Under the pieces are notes generated by a model, which worked only from the letters and a program-made list of their open reading frames with translations, ran no database searches and was not told the DNA's origin. Made by a program: the position numbers and the translations under genes. A DNA stretch of 64,000 nt from Acholoe squamosa (taxonomy: Eukaryota > Annelida > Polychaeta > Phyllodocida > Polynoidae), in NCBI GenBank assembly GCA_949317995.1, contig OX439047.1, positions 3,334,501 to 3,398,500 of the forward strand, given 5' to 3'. The first letter of the stretch is position 1. Each line of letters begins with the position of its first letter. Of the stretch, positions 53,985-64,000 are shown in pieces.

Positions 53985-54440
53985 CTACGGAAGGGGCAGA
54001 TGCAGTGGAAATGCCTCCACCTTAGTTGCCTGCAGCATCGGGAAAATCAGGAGTGATGGCACACATGGTGGATCCCGCGGAAACCCATGGTAAGATTGAC
54101 TGTGCCATCTGTAGTATTATATGGCCAAACGTGGACACCATGTTCCTCGATAAGGACAATATTTGGAATCTGAAGATGGCTAAATCCGAAAAGGTTTGAA
54201 AGAAATGGAGGGACCTCATTAAGAAAGCTATTCTGGAAGATTTATCTGTTCCAGACATCTGGCTAATGCACTATATGGACTTAGCTACTGGTATGAGCAT
54301 GAATCAGGAATTCTACAAGACTGTGGCATTCTGTAAGGACAAATGGGAAAGAGAACACCCTGATGCCACTGTCGAACAGTGTTCATCATTCATACCGAAA
54401 AAGGGAATACCAAATATCACAACAACACGTCTGAATTATA
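53985..54440 (+). pseudogene. post-pol ORF of relic F, 3' part
   Basis: Continuing in frame from 7555, this part has stops at about 54024 (TAG) and 54197 (TGA). The block WLMHYMDLATGMSMNQEFYK near 54265 aligns without gaps with WLRDWPWFQRGLMVDADFRE of the element C zinc-finger protein (shared WL, G, F, TV and a final E over 30 residues). That identifies it as the same family. It ends near 54440, where LINE sequence begins. Confidence 0.5.
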
Positions 54441-54464
54441 ATTTAATCAGGGGAACAGGACAAT

Positions 54465-55800
54465 GTATTATGCATATATGCCCAAAGTATAAGAAATAAG
54501 ATCTCTACACTAGAATTAGAATTAGTCAATCAAAATATCAATGTGCTACTATTTTCTGAGACTTGGCTGACAGAGCTAGATTTAGATTTTGACTAAGAGA
54601 TGAATGGTTATAACTTCTACAGATGGGATAGGCAAAGAGAGAAAGATGCTGGAGAAGTTTGTGCATATATTTCTGAAGACTTGACGTGTTCATCTACCTT
54701 TTTATCTGAATTAAACATTAGTAATAATGATATAGAAATCCAATGGTTAAAAATAAGTAAGGGCAAATCAAAACAAAAAATCATAGCCAATATCTATAGA
54801 CCACCAGATGGCAATAAGTATAACTTTATAAATAAGCTTAGAGAATTATTATCGAAAATTGAAAATCTTGAGAGGTATGATGTAATCCTAACAGGTGATT
54901 GTAACATTGACATTTTGGCGGAATCAAATGTTAAGGATTACTTGTATTCCAGTATGGCTGACTTTGGCTTAACACAGCTTATACATGAGCCTACTAAAAC
55001 TAAAGGCGAAAAAATATGTGTGGATCAACACGGTAAAAGGTACGCCCGCGAGGGGGTGCATGGGCAAACCTTTTACCATGTTGATCCACATGTATTGACT
55101 TGATATTTACCATTATTACCAAAATTGTTACAAGCGGGGTAGCAATATTGAACACAAGTGATCATTTACCGGTATATATAGTTATAGATAAATCACATGA
55201 TAAACAGCAACCTTTATGTTTCAGTGGTAGGTCATATAGGAATTACAATAGCAATACTTTTGCTCTGAAATTCAGTGAATTGTCATTGAATGCCTTTGAT
55301 AATTTAGATGATGCTGAAAAATGCTGAAAAATATTTGAGAAAACTATTAATACTAGTACTAGATGCTTCTTATCCAATCAAAAATTTTAATATTAAGTAT
55401 AAGACACAGCCATGGTTGACCCCGGAATTAAATACACTTATTATTGAAAAAAAAAACAATGCACTAAAGAAGGCACGACATACTGATAGTATTTTAAATT
55501 GGGAAAATGCAAAGACTTTAAAAAACCGGTGCTGTACTGAAATCAAAACGGCAAAATAGAGCTTTGTTGTTGATGAGATCAATAACAATCTTGATGATGC
55601 AAAAAAGTTCTGGTCTGCAATGAAACGCCTTATCCCTTTTAAAAGTGGTAAGTCAAAAGTTATAAACTTGGTCGATGATCATGGTATTGATGTACCGAAT
55701 AATGATGCTGCAGATTACATCAATGCATACTTTATAGATATTTGTCCCAAACTAGCTGAGAAACATACAACTGATTGGGAATTTACCAGTGATAGCTGAC
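54465..55800 (+). pseudogene. LINE endonuclease and linker region, 3'-truncated
   Basis: The frame near 54470-54595 reads IYAQSIRNKISTLELEL...LLFSETWLT, the N-terminus of an APE-type endonuclease. After a stop at 54594, 54600-55015 gives NGYNFYRWDR, IANIYRPPDG and LTGDCNIDIL. A hairpin insertion follows at 55019-55090, and 55100-55327 resumes with DLIFTIITKI and TSDHLPVYIVID, the last conserved endonuclease block. 55308-55798 is the linker before reverse transcriptase, with a stop at 55557. RT itself is missing. The sequence is close to the copy at 56.4 kb. It is inactive. Confidence 0.78.
55019..55090. repeat. 72-bp foldback insertion in the LINE endonuclease
   Basis: TGTGGATCAACACGGTAAAAGGT (positions 55019-55041; 23 nt) pairs with 55068-55090 at 22 of 23 positions, with a GC-rich loop of 26 nt. 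It interrupts the endonuclease frame just before DLIFT. It resembles a minute foldback element. Confidence 0.7.
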
Positions 55801-56380
55801 CCAGTGAGGCAAAATGTATAATATCATGATGGAGCAGCTGTTTGATAATATGCGACCCACTACTAGACCAAACCTATACTGAGTCTATGGCGTCGCGAGG
55901 AGTGGAGACGCGGGTCAATTAACATTGAAAGCAGGTTATTTTGGACGCTATGGAGCTATATATAGAAACAATTGTAAAACGACGATGTATATGACCACTG
56001 TGGATTTGCCTAGACTAAGAAATTTATCAAGTTGGAAGGTAGATGTAATTCTAAGTTAAGAATGAATAGTATAATATATATTCTTGTTTAAGAACAATTT
56101 AAGTAGAGGTATAAGGAAAGATGTATAATATATTATTATGGGGGTCGATGAAATTAAGTTTGCCATTGACCTGTCAATCTTTAGCCTTACTTAAACCTCA
56201 AATGAGCACAAGGTTCTTAGTAGGTGGCACGCGATGCCTATACCTACACGTATTATGTTCTAGTATGTTTATTCATCTGTATAATGAGATTGCGGGCACA
56301 TCTTGGGTAAATGATAAAGGATAATCACATTAACAGGGATGGGAGGAGAGAGTTTACTGTCTCACACTTGAATACATGTA
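55801..56380 (+). other. unassigned stretch between two LINE copies
   Basis: I see no gene or recognisable repeat. A 67-codon frame at 56121 has no family features. Confidence 0.4.
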
Positions 56381-58711
56381 GTTTAAATTCTAAAATTAAC
56401 ATTAAGAATATATATGGGCGAAAGAAATGATGCAGTTATTGGTATCTCTGAAAGTTGGTTAGAGGAAGGCATGGAAAGTGGACTAGTACACTTGAATGGA
56501 TACAATTTTGAGAGGTGGGATAGAGATTGGGGAAACAAATCCTGTGGAGGTGTAGCGATGTACATAAGAAATGATTTATTATATTCAACTACGTCCTATG
56601 AACACCTTAACATAAGTTCAAATGATATTGAAATCCAATGGATAGAAATAATAAGGATTGGTAAAAAGAATATAGTGATAGCAAATGTATACAGACCTCC
56701 TGATGGAGACAAGGGGAAGTTTGTGGATTGTATATACTCTCTGATTGATAGAGCAAATCGTAGACATAAAGACGTAAAGACCTGATTGTCATGGGAGCCC
56801 CCTGGGTAACGGATTATATACTGGAGCTAATTAAAGATAAGGATAATGCACTAAAAAAAGCGGTGGCATAAAAAAATATTGTTGATTGGAATATTGCTAA
56901 GACTTTAAGAAAAAATTGCACCAAACAAATAAGGAAAGCAAAAGCTGATTTTGTAAAAACCAAGCTAATGGAGCATGGCAATGATAGTAACAAATTTTGG
57001 CGAGAAATTAATGGCCTAATTAAAGGTGATGGAAATAAGCTGAGATGTCATCTTAAGGACTTTGTAAAGGACTGTATGGTACCAGACAAGGAAATACCTA
57101 ATTTTTTGAATGATTCTTTTTCTAAATATTGGTCCTAATCTTGCTAGAGAAATGAATATACCTTGGTCTTATGACGGCATAGAGGTGGATAGCAATTTAG
57201 ATAATGTTTTTACTGATGAGGATGAAATAAGAAAACTTGTAAAGGACATAAACATTAGTAAATCTTCTTGTATTGATACCATTTCTTCGAGAGTTTTGAA
57301 AGATGCCTTGTTAGCAATACCTGAGAGGATTGCTGAATTATTTAACTTATCTCTTGTGTCTGGTGTCATACCTGCAGCCTGGAAGATAGGTACCATTGTG
57401 CCATTACAAAAAGAAGGGGACAGGACAAACGTTTCCAATCTGAGACCAGTTACATTACTCCCAATCATTGGTAAACTTTTGGAAAAAGTAGTGAATAATA
57501 GACTATAAAATAATAATATTTTGGATGATAGACAGAATGGTTTCAGACCGGGTCATTCTACGATTGGTACGGTTGCCTACTTCTGGGATGAAATTTATAA
57601 GGGCATTAATAAAGGACATTATACCATTTCCACCTTTGTTGACCTGAAAAAGGCCTTCGATACTGTTAATCATTCTATACTTTTAGAAAAGCTGAAGAAA
57701 ATTGGTATTGGAGGGCAACTTAGAGTTTGGCTTAAGGATTACCTGAGAGAAAGGAGACAAAGGTCATTGGTAAATGGATTAATGTCTAATGAGGGTGTAG
57801 TAGCCTGCGGAGTGCCACAAGGCTCTATACTTGGTCCTACCCTATTCTTGATATATGTGAATGACTTGGCAAAGGTTATTAAGAATTGTTCAGTTTTCCT
57901 ATATGCTGATGACACTGTGGTTTCCATACAAGGTGATAATCTCCAACAAATGACAAATATACTCCAAGATGATTTGAAGGCCCTAAAAAATTGGTTTAAA
58001 AAAATCAATTAACTTTGAATGCTAAAAAAACAAATTATATGATTTTTGGGCTGAGACCATGGCTGAAAAAAATTGAAAATCATACACTGTTATTTGACAA
58101 TATACAACTAGAAAGGGTATTAAGTTTCAGATAACTTGGAGTCTATTTGGACCCGGTGCTAAATTTTAATAAGCACGCGGAAGAAATGTGTCACAAAATG
58201 CTACATAAGGTATTGATGTTGTCCAAGCTCAGACCTTCTTGATAATAACTCATTACTGAAAACTTATAAAGCGATGGTATTACCCTATGCAGACTATGGG
58301 GATATATTATATGATGTGGCCGGATCGTATATACTAGACAAACTGCAGGTTACACAGAATAAGGCCCTAAGAAAAGCAATGGGCTTGGATAACAGGTATC
58401 CTACAAATTTAACACACCAACAAGCAATGCTAGCTCCATAAGCCCCTCATAGAGAAATGCACCTATTGAATTTTATGTATAAACAGCAAGACAATGTCTC
58501 CCTACTAAATAACAGAGAAATAAGAACTAGGACCCACGATGCAAATGTCTTCCTTACTATCAAACCAAAATATGAAACTTCTAAGAAAAGTGTTATATAT
58601 AGGGGAGCAATGGCTTGGAATGCACTTCCCACAGCAACAAGAAATATAACATCATACGAAGAATTTCAATTAAATCAAAAGAAATGCCTGGGAAGGTCAC
58701 TCTTTGTCTAA
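56381..58711 (+). pseudogene. LINE endonuclease/reverse transcriptase, multiply broken
   Basis: Endonuclease begins near 56381 and shows VIGISESWL, NGYNFERWDR and IANVYRPPDG. Its C-terminal half (GDxN to SDH) is missing, as the sequence jumps near 56790 to the linker region. Reverse transcriptase occupies 57110-58012: DTISSRVLKD, PVTLLPIIGK, NGFRPGHST, VDLKKAFDTVNH (catalytic aspartate present), GVPQGSILGP and YADD at 57902-57913. A stop at 57506 and frame changes after 58012 break it. The C-terminal part (58457-58711) has AMAWNALPTATR, like the other LINE copies here. Confidence 0.85.
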
Positions 58712-59270
58712 GGTACCACCATAATAATCTTTATCTCCTACTCATCCCATGTTGTATTTATGATAGTATAATGATGTCAAAAATATCCAGTATCGGACCA
58801 CATATGATAAGAAAAATGAGGGGTGCCCGCCCGATAATCTCCTGTACAGGCTATGCCTAATGATACTATACATCGAGAGGTTAAGTACACCAGTTGGCAG
58901 AGATTGTACTGTCTAAGTAGTTTAATGTAACAAATTAGTTAAGTGAATTTTGTTGAGAGTACTACGTAATGTATTAATATAGTTCACCATGATTTACTTT
59001 ATTGTTATATATATATATATTACTTAAAATTATGAAAATAAGCTGGTTGCAAGGAATACTATTCAAGCTGAACAAGCTTTTTTCTATTGTAACCAGGATA
59101 ATATAAAATAAACGGGCTGGTGCTTTGCATCACTACCCATACTCAAAAAAAAAGTATTGCATGTGAAAATAAAATGCCTCATTTTACTGTCTCAACTGAT
59201 GTGGTACAAAAGATCACAAATGATATTATTATATACAAGGCATCAACCTTGAATAATATCGTCAAAAGTA
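58712..59270 (+). other. LINE 3' UTR and unassigned sequence
   Basis: The first 400 bp are probably the 3' UTR of the LINE, with AATAAA near 59109 and an A-run near 59143. No gene is visible. TA repeats lie near 59007-59021. Confidence 0.5.
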
Positions 59271-59282
59271 TTTAAGGACGCA

Positions 59283-60310
59283 GTGTTATGTCAAATAGAT
59301 CGCTTAACAAAGATTATATGTCTAATTTTCAAAGACTCGAAAATACCTGTTTCATGGAAGATAGCCAAAGTAACGCCTTTACCAAAATCAGGAGATTTAT
59401 CAAATGTCTCCAATTTTAGACCTATAAGTCAATTACCCATCCCTGGTAAAATTCTTGAAAGAATTATGCATATGCAAATGGTTAAACACCTGGATGTTAA
59501 TAAAATATTGACTGATGCTCAAGGAGGTTATAGAAAAAGTTGTTTTACCATTGACACTATAGCAAAATGACAAATGATATATTTCTCCGGATGGATGGAC
59601 ACGACAACATATACACTTTGCCCAAGTCGCTGACAATTGGGGCGGTTTATTAACAACTTTAAACCTAACAGACAATGTCAGAACAAAAAAGAAAAATTTT
59701 ATGACCAAATGTCCATGACTCAGTCCCTTTGTTCAGTCTCAGTGCAGTGCCACCTGGTGTGGCAGCACAGAACCACCTGACTCAGGTGGTGGGGAGGTCC
59801 ATCTAGTGGGGGAAATATACCCCCATATCTTCCCTGTTCCTTTGAACATATAGTAGTCATTATAAGAAATCGAAATTTAGGAACTAACACATTGGCTGCG
59901 TTCATTGACACTAAAAAAGCATTTGACTGTGTCAATCATTGTATATTGTTAAAAAAATATACAATGATATATGGAATTAAAGGGAAAAACTTGCTTCTAT
60001 TGAAAAATTACCTGGAAAACAGAAAACAAATGACAATAGCAAATGGTAATGTTTCAAAACCTGCGAATATAACATGTGGTGTACCGCAGGGAAGTATAGA
60101 AGGCCCGTTATTATTTCTTATTTACATTAAGGGCATTGTCCCACGGAATAATGATGTAAAGTTTTTATTTTACGCCGATGATACTGTTTTATATACACAC
60201 AGTAAAAATTTAGAAAATACAGTACCGAAATTGCAACAAGGTCTAGACACATACTTTGCCTGAATGCATGAATCAAAAACTAAATTAGTTTATTTCACAA
60301 TCTATACAAT
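59283..60310 (+). pseudogene. third LINE reverse transcriptase fragment, split by an insertion
   Basis: 59283-59570 encodes the N-terminal RT blocks (SWKIAKVTPLPKSGDLSNVSNF, LPIPGKILERI, QGGYRKS). After an unrelated stretch of about 300 bp (59575-59885) RT resumes with FIDTKKAFDCVNH, GVPQGSIEGPLLF and YADD at 60171-60182. The copy is cut at 60310 by the LTR of element D. Catalytic residues are present but the gene is incomplete on both sides. Confidence 0.8.
59575..59885. other. palindrome-bearing insertion within LINE RT
   Basis: This stretch separates two contiguous RT blocks and does not code for RT. It contains the perfect palindrome ACCACCTGA-C-TCAGGTGGT (59772-59790) and a GGGGG/CCCCC hairpin near 59806-59825. 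It may be a small non-autonomous element; I find no clear terminal repeats. Confidence 0.45.
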
Positions 60311-60726
60311 TGTAATGGCTCGTCTCGTTAAGTTAGATTAAATCATAACGAAGAGAGAGAAAAGTTTCCGGGTAGGCAACCAAGCTTTTATTTCATAGCT
60401 TATGTTACATACGATCACGGCCTCAGAGGACTACATGCTACTAGGGCATTCGGTTACCCTTTCGGGTAACGACCTGGTTGAGCAGTGGGTAAAACCACTA
60501 CTGGAGAACATGGGGGTAGAACCAGCCTTATATAGGGGAAAAGCCCGCGAAACTCAGACCGGCCACGTGACGTTTGGCGGACGAGTGGTAGGCCCCCTGG
60601 TGTAATGGATACGAACCCAGAGGCAGGTGCTGCCACCTGCCATCCGGACTCCCCCACTACACCCGAAGACCTAGGTCTGAGTCCCACTGGTACATGAACG
60701 TAAAGTGTAAATACCATACCCCTACA
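60311..60726 (-). repeat. 3' LTR of element D
   Basis: The ends TGTA...TACA give 416 bp. On the minus strand a TATA box (TATATAAGG, about 60534-60526) precedes the poly(A) signal (AATAAA at 60392-60387). The left boundary is inferred from the inverted ends and from the break in the LINE frame, since the 5' LTR is outside the window. Confidence 0.7.
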
Positions 60727-61609
60727 CTGCCCCCCTTAGACAATAACTTGGGGGTAATTAAACCGCAGTGTATTAATAACCTAGTAAGTGATTGTTTACA
60801 ATACTAAAAAGGGGTAATAATTACACTTGCTCGATGTGAAATAGGCTATAGTATAAGACTATCCTATTCCTGAAAAAGTTATACAATAATAGCATCAAGT
60901 ATCGTTCATTTCATTTCCACCAGTAGCTATAACAACCACAAATGATAAATATAAATATCACAGATTTATATTAACGTTTGACAACAGTAGGGTCCTGAAA
61001 AGGACCGGTGGTTGTAAATAATGATCGTATTACAGTTATTAAACCCGGAAAAAAAAATTCGACTTTTTAAATTCACAACTCTGTCCACTTATAAAGTGAA
61101 CCGAATATTAACGATCAGATATGAACAATCATTCTGATACTATATGAACACAATAAGGTATTGAACCTGATTAATATAATATTAATTTTAGAGAAATCCC
61201 TTGGACCTTCTCTATTTTATAGAAATAAAGGATTATATATTTGAGACGCAGCTCAATTTATACTTTAGTGTTTTATATTTACAAATTACAGAAGAAGTAT
61301 AGTCTCTTAATATATTGAGACCAGGAATGACCTATATAGACAATTATAGGTCTAGGATTACCTTAAATAACTTTTAGGATATGCAGATCCAGTATATTTA
61401 TAGGTAAGTACCTTTATATAATAATATATCTTTACAAAAGATATTTTAGAGTTATAAATACAATTTTACATACAATATAATATTATCAACAAAGTTACTT
61501 GTTTATGGTTGGAGAATGTAACAGGAGTCGGATGCTGCTGATGTCTTGGTATGGGCGAGCTGAACCCTGATGCCTGAAGTGCTATAAAAGAATATGTTGG
61601 TGGGTGTAG
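60727..61609 (-). other. polypurine tract and AT-rich 3' spacer of element D
   Basis: Directly next to the LTR the minus strand reads GTCTAAGGGGGGCAG, a polypurine tract. The rest is AT-rich non-coding sequence, matching in position and composition the spacer of element C. Confidence 0.65.
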
Positions 61610-63991
61610 CTAAACCCTGATGCCTGTAGCCAATTTGTCCTCCTTCTTGAAGAAGGTCTCCACTGTCTGGATCACCTTAGGCCGATGAACCACAGCACCA
61701 GGTGGGGGTACCTGACCCTGGGGCTTCGGCTGTGCTCCAGACCCACTCGCAGTGACAGCTACACGCGTATGCGAAGAAGCAACCGCAGTAGTAGCCACAC
61801 TAGCGGTGGTCGTAGGAGGGCCTTGACTTGGTAGTCCCTGAGCCAGGGGCAAACGTGACAATTCCCTTCTAAGGTCTGTAACAGTCAACAATGGCGCGGG
61901 TGGACGTTGTCTCACCACAGCACTCATTGTTGGTCGTGGAGCTTGACCTCCTCCTGTCGGCAGTTCCTGCTTGACCCTCCCGTACTGATCAAAGATTTGC
62001 ATCTCTGGTCCGGGTCGGCGCATAGCAGGGTACTGCTTCGGGTCTTTGACATTCAAAGGTGCGTGTTTCCGGGAGGATTGACCACCCGGTCCACTGACAC
62101 CAAAGAATGTCGGGTTCTGTGCACCTTGTGGGGTTGTTGCTCGTCCATAATGGGAAGGAGTTCCAGTAGGAGACAGAAGATGTGGCTTCTTCCTTCCCCC
62201 ATTTGTCTGTCTCTCCAGCGCCTCCAGTGGTGACCTGGCTCGGCTTGGAGATTCGGACGCCTGTCTCTTTCTATCTGCCGCGGAGGGTCCCTGACGGTAA
62301 TCCCTGCGGCTTCGGATCTGTTCTCCGGATGGAGTTACATAAGCCCCACCCCGGCGGCGGGCCTTGTTGCTCCTCCATTCGTTCAACAGATCGTACTCCT
62401 CCTGAGCGTACTCTAATTTGCTGGACCCGGGAGTCTGGGCAAACCGAGCCTTTAGTTTCTGGTTAGTACCAGGAACCTTTGGCGCAAACTGCTTCATACT
62501 CGGTGTGAGGGAAGCCAGTTTCTCGGCATTGAGGCCCTTAAGTTTACCATAGAGTTTTCATCACTCTATCTTTGGCTGCCTCCAGGCCCTCTCCATGCGA
62601 AGTCACATAGTGCCGGACCATGTCTCCGCGTCGGGGAGTGACACATCCTGTGCATTTAGCACATTTCTTGCCAACCTCCCTGTCGCAGACATATTCCGGC
62701 CTCTGGTGCATGTGAACCTCCACGAGATGACGAAGGAACTCGTCTTTCTCGATGAAGAATTCAACCTCACCTTCACTTTGAGTACAACGTTGAAAGGGAC
62801 AATCCTTACGATCCTCCCCGTAGTACTCATCCAGAGCAAACTTTAGCTTGCCCTTCTGGTCGAAATTGCACAGACCATTGGGTGAATTCTTAACAAATTC
62901 CCAATAGATCCAGTACATGTTGGCCGGTTTTCTATCGGAGAGCTTCTTGCGAAGCCACTCCTTCATGTCCTCACGCTTCTCACAGGTGATCCGGGGGGCA
63001 GTCTCCATACGGATTTACTCCCCTTCAGGTGTCCCCTGTGTAGAGGAATGAAGTCAGCAAAGTTGCTATTGGCGTTTGCCCAGATAGCAGCCTCTTGCTC
63101 ATCGGTCGGAGTGACATCCACAACTGGGTCAACCGGCTCCTCTCCCTCCGGGTCGGATGGTACATCCACAGGCTGCACAACGGGTTGTTGACCCGCGAGA
63201 ACCTGGGCTGCGGCATCTTGAGCGTCTCCACTCAAATCGGCCATTACGTCGTGTAGCTTGACGATTGGCACACCGAGCTGAACTTTTACAGTTGGGACAG
63301 CCGGTTCAGCTTCTGGAGTTTCAGCTTGAACATCTACCTCGATAGGTTCAGGTTTACGTTGGTTAACCTTTTTCTTATTCCGCCTGCGGGATCTGCAGTT
63401 AGTAGAAGTGCCAGGCTCGGATGCGTCCGTCTCGTTGCCAGAGACATCCGAAGCCTTAGCTCCCTTCTTATTGGCCGAGCGTGGGGACACCCGACGGGTT
63501 CGGGTACTGTCGGCCACACTTGTGCTGGTAGAGGGTTCGGTTCCTGACCGTTTCCCTATACCCTTACCTTTGGTGGGGGTTGCTTTACCCTTTCCACCAG
63601 CTGCTTTCCCTATTGCCTGTTCAGTCTTCGTAGGGGTAGACTGAGCAGTTTTAGGGGAATCATCTGCATCAGGTAGAGCCTTCACAGGTACTACCGCTGC
63701 ATCTCCCGAGGTAGGAGTTACAGCAGGAGACATGAGACGGTCCATCCGATCGGCCATCTTGGCTGTTACCTGCACGGGTGCGGGTCCGGGTACTAGCTCC
63801 GGATGCGCCAGTGCATACTGCCTCTCCAATAGACGTACTACGAGGTCCTGTATCACCCCGAGTCTGTCTAGTGGAGACACACCAATACGGGCCTCCTCCG
63901 CCTCAATGGTTTGAGACGTAATGGGGACCCCTGGACAGTAATCCACAACAGTGTTACCTGCTGCTTCATACTCCTCTGCTGTTCCTAACAT
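61610..63991 (-). pseudogene. post-pol zinc-finger protein of element D, N-terminus outside window
   Basis: Three frame pieces (63991-62998, 63008-62544, 62497-61610) join at a G/C run (62993-62998) and a T run (62555-62558). The N-terminal piece has EEYEAAGN...LDRLGVIQDLVVR, matching TKEYREAA...LVRRM of C. A long disordered Lys/Ser/Thr-rich region with RSRRRNKKK follows, then WANANSNF. The finger region holds CPFQRC...RHLVEVH and a second, intact finger CAKC...RHYVTSH, ending EGLEAAKDRVM as in C (EGLDGARKRIM). The C-terminal 290 residues are basic and Pro-rich. There is no signal peptide or membrane segment. Family unknown. The upstream part of the gene lies beyond the window. Confidence 0.8.
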
Positions 63992-64000
63992 TAGGATCTG

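Larger units (their letters stand above)
60311..64000 (-). mobile_element. element D: env-less gypsy element, 3' part, runs off the window
   Basis: Reading leftward it shows a zinc-finger gene, an AT-rich spacer, a polypurine tract and a 3' LTR, the same order as element C, on the minus strand. It is inserted in a LINE reverse transcriptase at 60310. Pol, gag and 5' LTR should lie beyond 64000. It is a related but clearly diverged copy of C. Confidence 0.82.

Noticed and set aside
55801-56380. A host gene between the LINE copies
   Set aside because: Only short frames without start context, splice structure or recognisable domain.

Overview
The window is eukaryotic, almost certainly from an invertebrate animal genome. 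It consists almost entirely of transposable elements: env-bearing and env-less Ty3/gypsy-type LTR retrotransposons, non-LTR (LINE) retrotransposons, and satellite-like repeats. I see no convincing host gene, tRNA or rRNA. Env-bearing gypsy elements together with APE-type LINEs fit a metazoan, perhaps a marine invertebrate, but no gene pins the phylum.

Layout. 1-1692 is the 3' part of a LINE. 1848-6804 is a rearranged relic of an env-less gypsy element: gag on the minus strand, the end of integrase on the plus strand, and a LINE fragment inside the integrase. Part of a third gene of that family starts at 7365. It is interrupted at 7555 by element A and resumes, in frame, at 53985.

Element A (7556-53984, plus strand) is a large env-bearing gypsy element with two 650-bp LTRs. 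It carries gag, pol, a leader exon, a novel ORF (ORFx), env, and a second novel ORF (ORFy). Two minus-strand elements are nested in it. Element C (16154-28684, 4-bp target duplication GTAT) sits between pol and the leader exon. Element B (34949-52302, 859-bp LTRs, target duplication TTAC) sits inside ORFy. With B and C removed, A is about 16.5 kb. A and B belong to one env-bearing lineage. C, the relic at 1848-7555, and the partial element D at the right end (60311-64000) belong to a second lineage, which has a long zinc-finger ORF after pol in place of env.

54440-60310 holds several related, broken LINE copies. Element D is inserted in the last of them.

Most notable: (1) in element A a 62-nt leader exon with an optimal start context joins in frame, by plausible splice sites, to ORFx, env and ORFy alike, an organisation like that of complex retroviruses; (2) a zinc-finger protein of unknown function is conserved in the post-pol position of three separate elements; (3) element B has a 20-bp minisatellite in its 5' leader and a 2.75-kb tandem duplication of leader plus gag; (4) eleven one-base frame breaks fall at homopolymer runs across all four elements, so part of the apparent decay may be consensus error, whereas the in-frame stops all fit C-to-T changes.
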